Part shown: positions 1 through 6,984 of the stretch, in pieces | Layout: every line of letters starts with the position of its first letter | Position numbering within the stretch: the first letter of the stretch is position 1 | Assembly: GCA_050693875.1 (NCBI GenBank) | Contig: JBOGWP010000094.1 | Span: 1-12,477, forward strand | Length of the DNA stretch: 12,477 bases | DNA from: JBOGWP01 sp050693875 | GTDB lineage: Bacteria > Actinomycetota > CADDZG01 > JAHWKV01 > JBOGWP01 | Direction: 5' to 3' | Notes under the pieces: model-generated | Told to the model about the DNA's origin: nothing | Seen by the model: the letters and a program-made list of their open reading frames with translations, nothing else | The model's database searches: none | Translations under genes and position numbers: made by a program

Positions 1-602
1 TCCAGCGCGATCCGCAGCTTGTCCTGGATGATCGTGGTCGACAGGTCACCGCGGGTCCGCTCGATGATCGAGCGAGAGACGTCGGTCGTCCGCCGAAGCC
101 CCCCGGTGATCGCGTCCGGGTAGTCCATCGAGATCAGCAGGTAGTAGATGTCGTCCATCGCGTCGAGCAGCTCCTCGGAGCGCTCGAGGTGACCGTGGCG
201 CATGAGGTCGAGGAGGTGCCGGCGCATCTCGCCGATGGCCTCGCCCATCCCGTTGAGGTAGGAGGCCGGCTCGACCCCCAGCGCCTCGGGCCCCGGAAGG
301 GGCAACGCGAACGCGAGCGCATAGGTGATCGAGGCCTCGGCGAACTCCTTGGCCGCGTCGTGGAAGAAGCCGGCGAACATCACATCGGGGTGGTTCTGCA
401 TGGCCGACGCAGCCTTGTCGAGGCCCGCTCGAGCCTCGTCGATCAGGGCGTCGGCCTCGCCGCGCTCGCCGCGGTGAATGGCGCGGATGGCGTTGGCCGA
501 CGTCCGGACCACGCGCCTGCACAAGGGAAGAGCCTCCTCGCGGGCGGCGTTCTTGGCGTCGAGGCGCGCGCGGAGGGCTTCCCTGATTGCGTTGAGGTCC
601 AT
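1..602 (-). CDS. Translin family protein (3' end off window)
   Basis: The protein is alpha-helical and begins MDLNAIREALRARLDAKN. About 200 residues are visible before the gene runs off the left edge, close to the family's usual length of about 200, so little is missing. I recognise translin/TRAX features from memory: an N-terminal helix with R-rich ends, an AIRAIHRGE segment (about residues 41-49), a central FAGFFHDAAKEFAEA segment, and the C-terminal block SMDYPDAITGGLRRTTDVSR followed by RTRGDL. Family members bind RNA or single-stranded DNA, and the eukaryotic translin-TRAX complex (C3PO) is an RNase; whether this one cuts RNA is unknown. ATG at 602 is the first possible start because an in-frame TAG lies 12 bases upstream. 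No clear ribosome binding site is visible. It lies 41 bases downstream of the membrane protein gene on the same strand and may be co-transcribed with it. Confidence 0.85.
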   Translation of the reverse strand, partial: MDLNAIREALRARLDAKNAAREEALPLCRRVVRTSANAIRAIHRGERGEADALIDEARAGLDKAASAMQNHPDVMFAGFFHDAAKEFAEASITYALAFALPLPGPEALGVEPASYLNGMGEAIGEMRRHLLDLMRHGHLERSEELLDAMDDIYYLLISMDYPDAITGGLRRTTDVSRSIIERTRGDLSTTIIQDKLRIAL

Positions 603-643
603 CGGATCAGGCTACCCGATGCGGCGTGGGAAGCGGGCTGCGG

Positions 644-1192
644 CTACAGCCGCACCACCGAGACGTACTCCCGTTCCTCGTCGGGAGCCAGGATCGGCCC
701 CCGAGCCGGCGGGCCGTACCGGGGGCGGCGCGCCCTCTGAATCGCCTGGCGGCGGGCCTGCTGCATCTCGATCAGCAGCAGGATGTAGCCGGCCAGCGCC
801 ACGTCGATCCCCAGGTGCAGCTTGATCAGCAGCTGGTCGCCCGTCCCGATGGCCAGGGTCAGCGAGACACACGCGGCGATGAGCAGGCCGAGAAAGAGCC
901 GCCTGCGCCGCTGCACCGACCGCCGGCGGCAGATGGACTGGCCGAAACGGGGAGAGGGCGTCACGACCCAGCGGCCTGCCTCGGCAACCTTGGGCCCCCC
1001 TTTGCTCAGCACCTCCAGCCCGCGCCGGAAGGACGAGACGGTGGCGATCGGAGAGGTGTCTTGTCGGACTCTGAGGATTGCGGGGATGAACACACCTCCC
1101 CAAAGCAGGGCGAGCAAAATCACGAGTAATAGAGTCAAGAGGTATCTCGTCGCTCGTGCCGGCCAGCGACCGAGCCCGGCTTGGCCCCCCAC
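644..1192 (-). CDS. Uncharacterised three-helix membrane protein, 182 aa
   Basis: I do not recognise a named family. The protein has one hydrophobic helix at about residues 17-40, a 58-residue loop containing SSFRRGLEVLSKGG and an RRRR cluster (95-98), then two close helices at about 99-116 and 124-142. A basic, proline-rich tail ends in DEEREYVSVVRL. The Arg cluster before helix 2 suggests, by the positive-inside rule, that the loop is cytoplasmic. The start is GTG at 1192, the only start I found before the first helix. No strong Shine-Dalgarno sequence precedes it, so the exact start is uncertain. It is followed 41 bases later by the translin gene on the same strand. Its promoter should lie in the divergent region shared with the aminopeptidase gene. 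Confidence 0.75.
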   Translation of the reverse strand: MGGQAGLGRWPARATRYLLTLLLVILLALLWGGVFIPAILRVRQDTSPIATVSSFRRGLEVLSKGGPKVAEAGRWVVTPSPRFGQSICRRRSVQRRRRLFLGLLIAACVSLTLAIGTGDQLLIKLHLGIDVALAGYILLLIEMQQARRQAIQRARRPRYGPPARGPILAPDEEREYVSVVRL

Positions 1193-1356
1193 TGACCGGG
1201 GATCCGCCCACGAGATGCTGGGATCCCCTGGAACATAGCACGCAACATTTAGGGCCCCTCGGATTTCCCTAAAAATCGCGCGGGCAGCCTGCAGGGGAAG
1301 TTGGGGAAGTTAGACTGCGGATCCGCGGGCCCTTTTGGGGCCGGTGCGTAGTCTAG

Positions 1357-1385
1357 TCGCCCCTTCTGGATACGGGAAGGGGCGA
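1357..1385. promoter_or_regulatory. Perfect 10-bp inverted repeat upstream of pepA
   Basis: The arms TCGCCCCTTC (1357-1366) and GAAGGGGCGA (1376-1385) pair perfectly around a 9-base spacer. The element ends 26 bases before the GTG start and sits between divergent genes. It could be an operator for a dimeric regulator or a 5'-leader hairpin; the sequence does not decide. A TANNNT-type sequence (TAGTCT, 1349-1354) lies just upstream but has no matching -35 hexamer. Confidence 0.4.
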
Positions 1386-1411
1386 ATTTCGAAGAACACG
1401 AAGGGAGAGCT

Positions 1412-2869
1412 GTGACCACCTTCGAGCGTATCGATGTCCCCCCGGGCGAGGCCCCCGCCGACGTCGTCGTGGTCGGCGCCACGAAGGGTGCCGACGGGGC
1501 CGCCATTCTCGCCGAGGAGGCGTCCGCCCTGGACGCCCTGCTCAAAGGGAACCTCACCGCCCACCTCGCACGCATGCGGTTCCGCGGGGAGCTGGGAGAG
1601 TGCGAGCTCGTTCCCACGTTCGGCCGGATCCGCCCCGTGAGCATCGTGATCGTCGGGCTGGGAGACGCCGTCTCCGGGCAGGCGCTGCGAACGGCCGCCG
1701 CGGTGGCAGCGCGCAAGAGCGCCGGCAACGCCTCCGCCGCGCTGGCGCTGCCGCCAGCCGAGCGAGGGGTGGAGGCGCAGGCCGAGGGATTCCTCCTCGG
1801 CGCATACCGGTTTGGCCGCTACAAGACCCGCCCCGAGCCGGAGGCTCCCGAGCGCGTCCTCCTGCTCGGCAACGCATCCGACGGAGAGATCCGGCGGGGT
1901 GAGGCGCGCGCGGGCGCCACGAACTGGGCGCGTGATCTCGTGAACGAGCCGGCGGGCGCGCGAGGCCCGGCAGAGTTCGCCGAGGCCGCCGCGGAGCATG
2001 CCCGAATGGCAGGGCTCGAAGCCGAGATCCTCGACGAGGCGGCCCTCGCCGAGCGGGGCATGTTCGGCATCCTCGGCGTTGGGCAGGGCAGCGCCCGCCC
2101 GCCGCGCCTGCTGGTGCTGCGCTACGAGCCCGAGGGCGCCGCCGCCGGCTTCGTGGGCCTGGTCGGCAAGGGCATCACCTTCGACTCGGGCGGGCTCTCG
2201 ATCAAGACGGCCGAGGGGATGGAGACGATGAAGACCGACTGCTCCGGTGCCGCCGCGGTGGCCGCGGCGATCTCCGCCCTCCCGGCGCTCGGCCCCAAGA
2301 TCCGGGTGGTGGCCGTGGCACCCCTCGCCGAGAACATGCCGGACGGGCGGGCGATCAAGCCCGGGGACGTCATCCGCCACTACGGAGGCCACACCTCCGA
2401 GGTGCTGAACACCGACGCGGAGGGACGCCTGGTTCTCGCCGACGCCATCGCCTGGATGGCCGAGCAGCGCCCCGATGCGATGTTCGACGTCGCCACCCTC
2501 ACCGGTGGCATGGTGATCGCCCTCGGCAAGAAGGTCGCCGGCTACTTCGCCAACCGCGCGGACCTGGCCGCCGAGGTCGAGGCCGCCTCCGAGGCCAGCG
2601 GGGAGCCGGTGTGGAGGATGCCGCTCATCGACGACCTGCGCGCCGAGATCGACTCCGAGATCGCGGATGTGAAGAACACCGGGGGACGGTGGGGCTCCCC
2701 GATCTTCGGGGCACTGTTCCTGCGCGACTTCGTGGGCGAGGTCCCCTGGGCGCACCTTGACATCGCCGGACCGGCCCGGTCCGACAAGGAGCAGCGCGAG
2801 CTGCCGAAGGGCGCCACGGGGTTCGGAACGCGGCTGTTGATCGATTGGGTGGAGCGCCGGGCGGGATAG
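1412..2869 (+). CDS. pepA: Leucyl aminopeptidase (peptidase family M17)
   Basis: This is a cytosolic, two-metal aminopeptidase that removes N-terminal residues from peptides; family members form hexamers. The 485 residues match the usual length of about 480-500. The N-terminal third (about 1-170) is the variable M17 N domain. The catalytic domain has GKGITFDSGG (Lys253 and Asp258 as metal ligands), SIK with Lys265, MKTDCSGAA with Asp276, and the family signature NTDAEGRLVLADA with Asp335, Glu337 and Arg339. All expected metal ligands and catalytic residues are present, so it should be active. The GTG start at 1412 is preceded by AAGGGAG (1401-1407) at good spacing. It heads a plus-strand group with the two small genes that follow, with a 24-base gap to the next. 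Some M17 members also bind DNA, but nothing here shows that. Confidence 0.96.
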   Translation: MTTFERIDVPPGEAPADVVVVGATKGADGAAILAEEASALDALLKGNLTAHLARMRFRGELGECELVPTFGRIRPVSIVIVGLGDAVSGQALRTAAAVAARKSAGNASAALALPPAERGVEAQAEGFLLGAYRFGRYKTRPEPEAPERVLLLGNASDGEIRRGEARAGATNWARDLVNEPAGARGPAEFAEAAAEHARMAGLEAEILDEAALAERGMFGILGVGQGSARPPRLLVLRYEPEGAAAGFVGLVGKGITFDSGGLSIKTAEGMETMKTDCSGAAAVAAAISALPALGPKIRVVAVAPLAENMPDGRAIKPGDVIRHYGGHTSEVLNTDAEGRLVLADAIAWMAEQRPDAMFDVATLTGGMVIALGKKVAGYFANRADLAAEVEAASEASGEPVWRMPLIDDLRAEIDSEIADVKNTGGRWGSPIFGALFLRDFVGEVPWAHLDIAGPARSDKEQRELPKGATGFGTRLLIDWVERRAG

Positions 2870-2893
2870 CGGGTTCGACAGGGAGGGGAGCCA

Positions 2894-3100
2894 ATGGAGC
2901 TGGAAGGACACCCGACACAAGACGTCGTCGAGGAGCTGCAGCGGCGAGGGGCGCTGGTCTACCCCGGTACGAGTGGCGGCCCCGACCCCGATCACCTCGA
3001 GCTCGCCCGGCACGGCCGCAACCCTGAGCGGGGCGTGTGGATCTTCCTGAGCGCGGTGGCGTACAACACCGGCTTCGACGAGGATCCCACCCTCCGCTGA
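2894..3100 (+). CDS. Small conserved-looking protein of unknown function, 68 aa
   Basis: I do not recognise this protein. It begins MELEGHPTQDVVEELQRRG and has a G/P-rich middle (YPGTSGGPDPDHLELARHG), then a hydrophobic strand-like stretch (GVWIFLSAVAYNTGF) and an acidic end. There is no signal peptide and no full membrane helix, so it is probably cytoplasmic and partly folded. A strong purine-rich ribosome binding site (GGGAGGGGAG, 2881-2890) sits 3 bases before the ATG, and the gene starts 24 bases after the aminopeptidase stop. Both facts support a real, co-transcribed gene. Codon third positions are GC-rich as in its neighbours. Confidence 0.7.
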   Translation: MELEGHPTQDVVEELQRRGALVYPGTSGGPDPDHLELARHGRNPERGVWIFLSAVAYNTGFDEDPTLR

Positions 3101-3108
3101 AAGCGACC

Positions 3109-3125
3109 CGCCGGGCAGGCCGGCG
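3109..3125 (+). terminator. GC-rich hairpin between two small genes
   Basis: CGCCGG (3109-3114) and CCGGCG (3120-3125) form a 6-bp stem with a 5-base loop, 9 bases after the stop of the 68-residue protein gene. There is no T-tract. It could weaken read-through into the DUF4177-like gene, but a 6-bp GC stem is common by chance at this GC content. Confidence 0.25.
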
Positions 3126-3164
3126 ACGTCAGGCCCCGATCCGAGAGAGAAAGGAACAACAGTC

Positions 3165-3326
3165 ATGACCCGATGGGAGTACGCAACGGTCCCGGTCATT
3201 CCCCACGCCGCCCAGGAGATCCTCAACAACTGGGGCGCGGATGGCTGGGAGCTCGTGGCCGTCTACGCCGCGCCGGATACTCCGGGCCTCGTCGCCTACT
3301 TCAAGCGCCCGGTGAAGGAGCAGTAG
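3165..3326 (+). CDS. DUF4177-like small protein, 53 aa
   Basis: Reading from ATG 3165 gives MTRWEYATVPVIPHAAQEIL, then NNWGADGWELVAVYAAP and a YFKRPVKEQ end at a TAG stop. The WEY-val-P start, the GxDGWELV core and the final YFKRP strand match the DUF4177 pattern I know from short actinobacterial proteins of 50-60 residues. Their function is unknown, and they are predicted to be small soluble alpha/beta proteins. An AAGGA ribosome binding site (3151-3155) lies 9 bases before the ATG. The gene ends 5 bases from the convergent moaC stop. It may share the aminopeptidase transcript or have its own promoter; I see no clear one. Confidence 0.85.
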   Translation: MTRWEYATVPVIPHAAQEILNNWGADGWELVAVYAAPDTPGLVAYFKRPVKEQ

Positions 3327-3331
3327 AAGCG

Positions 3332-3808
3332 TCAGGCGTCCCGCTGCCAGGTTCCGCTTCGCCCCCCGCTCTTCGAGAGCAGGCCGACCCGCTCGATGGT
3401 GACGCCCCGCTCGGCGGCTTTGACCATGTCGTAGAGCGCGAGCGCGGCCACCGAGGCCGCGACCAGGGCTTCCATCTCCACCCCCGTGCGGTCCCGGCAG
3501 CGCACCGCACTGCGGATCGTCACCCCCTCGCCCTCCGCTTCGAGCTCGACCTCGACCGAGGACAGCGACAGCGGGTGGCAGAGCGGGATGAGATCGGGGG
3601 TCCGCTTCGCCGCCATGATCCCGGCCACCCTGGCCACCGCGAAGGCGTCGCCCTTGGCGACCTCTCCCCGGCGCAGCAGCTCCAGCGTCTCGGGGGCCAT
3701 TCGGACGAAGGCCTCGGCCCTGGCCTCGCGCTCGGTCGGCTCCTTGGCGGACACGTCGACCATGTGCGCTTCACCGGACTGCGTGAGGTGGGGCAGCCCA
3801 GATTCCAC
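3332..3808 (-). CDS. moaC: Cyclic pyranopterin monophosphate synthase MoaC
   Basis: MoaC converts 3',8-cyclo-7,8-dihydro-GTP (the MoaA product) to cyclic pyranopterin monophosphate in molybdenum cofactor synthesis, in the cytosol as a hexamer. The protein is 158 residues, the normal length. Motifs in order are SGEAHMVDVSAK (11-22), KGDAFAVARVAGI (Lys52), DLIPLCHP (His78), TGVEMEALVAASVAALALYD (108-127) and DMVK (Asp127, Lys130), then the LLSKSGGRSG tail. These correspond to the catalytic residues of E. coli MoaC. GTG at 3808 is chosen because it leaves the usual residues before GEAHMVDV and sits 2 bases after the galU stop, which implies translational coupling. An internal ATG at 3763 would delete conserved residues. 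No other moa gene is in the window. Confidence 0.94.
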   Translation of the reverse strand: MESGLPHLTQSGEAHMVDVSAKEPTEREARAEAFVRMAPETLELLRRGEVAKGDAFAVARVAGIMAAKRTPDLIPLCHPLSLSSVEVELEAEGEGVTIRSAVRCRDRTGVEMEALVAASVAALALYDMVKAAERGVTIERVGLLSKSGGRSGTWQRDA

Positions 3809-3810
3809 GG

Positions 3811-4674
3811 TCAGGCGCGGAACGACTCGAGAAAGCGCCGGAAGGCGGGCCCCAGGTCCGCCCGTTCTGCCGCCAGCGTCACGGTGGCCTGAAGGAAGCC
3901 CGGCTTGGTGCCGACGTCCCAACGCCGCCCGTCGTAGCGGCGAGCCAGCAACCGGCCCTCCCGGGCCAGCATGTCGAGGGCATCGGCCAGCTGGATCTCG
4001 CCGCCGGCACCTGGCTCGAGCTTTGCGATCACCTCGAAGATGTCGGGAGCGAGCACGTACCGTCCGACCGAGGCCAGGTTCGAGGGAGCCTGATCGGGCT
4101 CGGGCTTCTCGATCACCGTCCGGACCCGCAGGGTCTCGTCGTCGGGGTTCTCGGGGCCGATCGCCCCGTAGAGGTGGATCTGGTCGTTGGGGACCTCCTT
4201 CACCGCGATCGTGCTCGACCCGTGCTCGTCGTAGGTCTGGATCATCTCGGCGAGGATGTTCTCGGCGGGGTCGTAGATCTCGTCCGGCAGCACCACGGCG
4301 AACGGCTCGTCCCCCACGTGCTCGCGGGCCGTCCACACGGCATGCCCCAGCCCGCGGGGCTCCTGCTGGCGCACGTAGAAGATGTCCGCGAGGTGGTGGA
4401 GGCGGCGGACCTCCTCGAGCACTTCCTCCCTGCCTTTGGCGCCGAGCGCGGCCTCGAGCTCGGGATCGGCGGTGAAGTGATCGCCGACGCTCTCCTGCCC
4501 CCGCGACAGGACGATGCAGATGTTGGAGATGCCCGCACGCACGATCTCCTCGACGGCGTACTGGATCGCCGGGCGATCGACCACGGGGATCAGCACCTTG
4601 GGGACCGCCTTCGAGGCGGGCAACGTCCTGGTGCCGAGGCCGGCGGCCGGAATCACTGCTTTGCGGACGGGCAC
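3811..4674 (-). CDS. galU: UTP-glucose-1-phosphate uridylyltransferase GalU
   Basis: GalU makes UDP-glucose from UTP and glucose-1-phosphate for polysaccharide, glycolipid and trehalose synthesis. The protein is 287 residues, close to the family's usual 290-300. The nucleotide-binding N-terminus reads VIPAAGLGTRTLPASKAVPK (7-26), followed by PVVDRPAIQYAVEEI, QEPRGLGHAVW (104-114), LPDEIYD with the metal-binding Asp131, VIEKP with Lys190, GEIQLADALD and DVGTKPGFLQATV. The start is GTG at 4674, which puts the glycine-rich loop at residue 12 as expected. The frame stays open upstream, but that part overlaps the cyclase gene and has no sensible homology. It lies 50 bases after the cyclase stop and 2 bases before the moaC start, so galU and moaC are almost certainly one transcript. 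Confidence 0.95.
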   Translation of the reverse strand: MPVRKAVIPAAGLGTRTLPASKAVPKVLIPVVDRPAIQYAVEEIVRAGISNICIVLSRGQESVGDHFTADPELEAALGAKGREEVLEEVRRLHHLADIFYVRQQEPRGLGHAVWTAREHVGDEPFAVVLPDEIYDPAENILAEMIQTYDEHGSSTIAVKEVPNDQIHLYGAIGPENPDDETLRVRTVIEKPEPDQAPSNLASVGRYVLAPDIFEVIAKLEPGAGGEIQLADALDMLAREGRLLARRYDGRRWDVGTKPGFLQATVTLAAERADLGPAFRRFLESFRA

Positions 4675-4689
4675 GATGCGGGAGTCTAC

Positions 4690-4704
4690 CCGCCCGAAGG
4701 GCGG
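4690..4704 (-). terminator. Short hairpin between cyclase gene and galU
   Basis: On the plus strand, CCGCCC (4690-4695), GAA and GGGCGG (4699-4704) form a perfect 6-bp stem with a 3-base loop in the 50-base gap between the cyclase stop and the galU start. There is no T-run after it. It may partly uncouple galU from the upstream gene or hide the galU ribosome binding region; chance is not excluded. Confidence 0.3.
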
Positions 4705-4724
4705 CTGCGCCCTGATGGCGAGGA

Positions 4725-6755
4725 CTACGCGGTCGCGGCGTCGGGCGGCGGGTAGGTCGCCACCACGACGCAGTTCTTCCCCTGGCGCTTGGCCTCGATC
4801 AGCGCCATGTCGGCGGCGTAGAGGAGGCCCCTCGCATCGGTGCCGTGGTCGGGGAAGCAGGCCACGCCGAGCGAGAGCGTCACCGGCAACCCGGCCGGCT
4901 CGCCGAACGGCCGCTCGGCGACGGCCTGGCGGACCTTCTCGGCGGTGCGGAGGCCACCGTCGGCGTCGGTCTCGGGCAGGATCAGCACGAACTCCTCGCC
5001 GCCGTAGCGAGCAAGGAAGTCGATGTCGCGGATCACCGACTTCACCCGGCGCGCCAGCTCGACCAGGACGGCATCGCCGCGCTGGTGCCCGTGAGTGTCG
5101 TTGATCCCCTTGAAGTCGTCCAGGTCGAGCATCACCAGCGAGAACGGACGGCGGAATCGTCCCGCACGGTCGATCTCCTGCGGGTACTGCATGTTGAAGT
5201 AGCGCTTGTTCCATACGCCGGTGAGCCCGTCGGTGATCGACAGGCGCTGGGCCTCGTTGTGCAGCAGGACATTCTCGATCGCGACCCCTGCCTGGTCGGC
5301 CAGCGAGAGCAGGGTGCCCATGTCCGACTCGGTGAAGTTGCCGCCCCCCGCCCGGTCGTAGACCGAGAGCACTGCGATCACGCGCTCCTGGGAGAAGATC
5401 GGCACCGAAAGCACGGTCTGGAAGTCGGGCTCCTGCGGCGCCCGGTCGATGGAGCGGGCGGCGTCGGGGAGGCGGATCGGGGTCCCGGCGGCGGCGACGC
5501 GGCCGGCGATGCCGCGCCCGATCGGCAGCTCGTCGTCGGTGGCCTCGACGCCGCGCGCCACCGTGGTTCTCAGTGCGTCACGGGTGGGGGTCATCAGCAT
5601 CAGGGTTCCGCCCTCCGCTCGCAGCGTGTCGATCGAGGTCTCGAGCACCACGTTGAACAGGGTGGGCTGGTCGTGCGTTGCCCGGAGGGTCTGGCCGAAG
5701 CGGGTGAGGGCTCGCTTGAGCTCCTCACGGGACTCCCGCAGTTCGGCAACCTGGATCTTCAGGCGGAGCGCCATCTCATTGAAGGCCCGCCCGAGCTGTC
5801 CGACCTCGTCGTGGGAGCGGAGCGGGATGTTCTGGTCGTAGTCCCCGGCGGCGATGGCGTTCGCACCCGCGGCAAGGTCGCGCAAGGGGTTCACCACCAC
5901 CCGCGCGAGCAGGAAGCCGAGCAGGATCGAGCCAATCCCTGCCAGCCCCAAGAGCACGAAGATGCCGTAGCGGCTGGTCTCCCGCACGTTGAGGATGCCG
6001 CTCTGGTCCATCGACAGCGCGAGCCCGCGGACGTGGACCGGGATGCGGGAGTTCAGGGTCGTCACCCGGGCGTACACTCCCTGTCCGGCGATGCTCCCGA
6101 CCTGGAGCTGGTCCGTCTGTCCAAGGGAGAGCCGGAGCTGGCGGCTGTTCTCCGATCCCTGGATCGTGCTGGCGACCTGGCGACCGTCGACGATCAGGGT
6201 GGCGTCGAGGCCGACGCTGCGCTTGATGTCGTCGGCGAGCGTTCGATCGAGGTAGAAGCCGCCGTAGAGCGTGGCGACGTGCGCGTCCGGCTCCCCCGCC
6301 TGGAGCGGGACGAACCCCTTGATGATCGGGAGGCGCGGACGCCCGGGCTCGCCCACGACCTGATCCGGGGTGGGGGGCGTGACCCAGGGCGGGAAATCCG
6401 GAGCCCCGAGGGCGGCGGCAACGACGCTGCCGTTCGGATCGGCCACCACGAGGAAGTCCAGCTCGTTCTCGTCGCCCAGCCGGTCGTCGAGCCATCCCTG
6501 CAGCTCGGGCAGCTTGTGCTGGGTGATGAGATTGCTGAACGTCGTATCCCGTGCGATCAGGGTGATCCTCGTCGAGATCGCCTCGGCTCTCGACCGGTAG
6601 AGGATCAGGGCGCTGGTCCCTCCGAACTCGAGCTGCGCGTCGGCACGGCGTTCCAGCTCGTTCACGGTGATCCGCTGGCTGAGGATGCTCGCTCCTGCCA
6701 GCGGGAGCACCACGATGGCGATGAAGAAGAAGAGCAGTCTCGTTTGGAGTGACAA
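4725..6755 (-). CDS. Membrane-bound sensor diguanylate cyclase (HAMP-GAF-GGDEF)
   Basis: This 676-residue protein is a single-pass-type sensor predicted to make c-di-GMP from two GTP. Membrane helix 1 is at about residues 7-27, an extracytoplasmic region of about 235 residues follows (Cache-like by layout, not proven), helix 2 is at about 264-287, then HAMP (about 288-342, NPLRDLAAGANAIAAGDY), a coiled linker, GAF (about 360-500) and GGDEF (about 510-670). The active motif is GGEEF at 585-589 and the inhibitory I-site RxxD is RDID at 576-579, so both catalysis and product feedback look intact. The domain also has LTGVWNKRYF and DLDDFKGINDTHGH. The TTG start at 6755 is supported by GAGGGA about 9 bases upstream and by the hydrophobic segment right after it. 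It is the first gene of a minus-strand run leading into galU and moaC. Confidence 0.93.
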   Translation of the reverse strand: MSLQTRLLFFFIAIVVLPLAGASILSQRITVNELERRADAQLEFGGTSALILYRSRAEAISTRITLIARDTTFSNLITQHKLPELQGWLDDRLGDENELDFLVVADPNGSVVAAALGAPDFPPWVTPPTPDQVVGEPGRPRLPIIKGFVPLQAGEPDAHVATLYGGFYLDRTLADDIKRSVGLDATLIVDGRQVASTIQGSENSRQLRLSLGQTDQLQVGSIAGQGVYARVTTLNSRIPVHVRGLALSMDQSGILNVRETSRYGIFVLLGLAGIGSILLGFLLARVVVNPLRDLAAGANAIAAGDYDQNIPLRSHDEVGQLGRAFNEMALRLKIQVAELRESREELKRALTRFGQTLRATHDQPTLFNVVLETSIDTLRAEGGTLMLMTPTRDALRTTVARGVEATDDELPIGRGIAGRVAAAGTPIRLPDAARSIDRAPQEPDFQTVLSVPIFSQERVIAVLSVYDRAGGGNFTESDMGTLLSLADQAGVAIENVLLHNEAQRLSITDGLTGVWNKRYFNMQYPQEIDRAGRFRRPFSLVMLDLDDFKGINDTHGHQRGDAVLVELARRVKSVIRDIDFLARYGGEEFVLILPETDADGGLRTAEKVRQAVAERPFGEPAGLPVTLSLGVACFPDHGTDARGLLYAADMALIEAKRQGKNCVVVATYPPPDAATA

Positions 6756-6810
6756 AACTCGCTATCCCTCGGCGTGGCCCCTTGGTTCCACAGAAGGTTT
6801 CGGTACGTCT

Positions 6811-6830
6811 CGTAGCTAACTTTACCTACG
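6811..6830. promoter_or_regulatory. AT-richer 20-bp imperfect palindrome in divergent promoter region
   Basis: CGTAGCTAAC at 6811-6820 and TTTACCTACG at 6821-6830 match as inverted repeats at 8 of 10 positions. The outer CGTAG/CTACG arms and the inner TAA/TTA are perfect. The element stands out as about 45% GC in a 70% GC region, between a divergent cyclase gene (TTG at 6755) and the FmdB gene (GTG at 6985). On the minus strand, TTGAGG (6845-6840) and TAAAGT (6824-6819) could be a weak promoter with a short 15-base spacer overlapping the dyad. I infer an operator or promoter core. Confidence 0.4.
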
Positions 6831-6857
6831 CCCCCCCTACCTCAAATGGGGGAGGCG
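6829..6857. other. GC-rich bulged stem-loop in divergent intergenic region
   Basis: CGCC plus CCCCC (6829-6837) can pair with GGGGG (6848-6852), a single bulged A, and GGCG (6854-6857) around a 10-base loop. This gives a 9-bp stem next to the 20-bp dyad. It could be a leader structure on the plus transcript or a chance result of C and G runs. I see no known riboswitch pattern. Confidence 0.25.
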
Positions 6858-6984
6858 CCGGGGACGGCCGCCCCCGCCGGCTCTCCCCAGCCCCCACGGA
6901 AGCGGGGAAGATCGGCCCGGCACGCTGGCATACTAGGGAGGCCACAGCGGCAGCCCGCCGCCTGCCGGCCGATCCGAGGAAGCC

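Noticed and set aside
1310..3229. Long 639-residue minus-strand open frame opposite pepA
   Set aside because: It is the complement of a strongly supported M17 gene, and its Gly/Arg/His-rich sequence has no family motif. Long antisense frames are expected at this GC content.
4675..5214. N-terminal extension of GalU to 5214
   Set aside because: The extra residues overlap the cyclase gene in another frame and have no homology pattern, while GTG at 4674 gives the normal GalU N-terminus.
4845..6752. Long 635-residue plus-strand open frame opposite the cyclase gene
   Set aside because: It mirrors the GGDEF gene, is low in motif content and is rich in Arg, Gly, Glu and His, as antisense shadows are.
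6756..6984. c-di-GMP riboswitch near the cyclase gene
   Set aside because: GTAGGTAAAG on the minus strand loosely recalls part of the class I consensus, but the rest of the aptamer core is absent.
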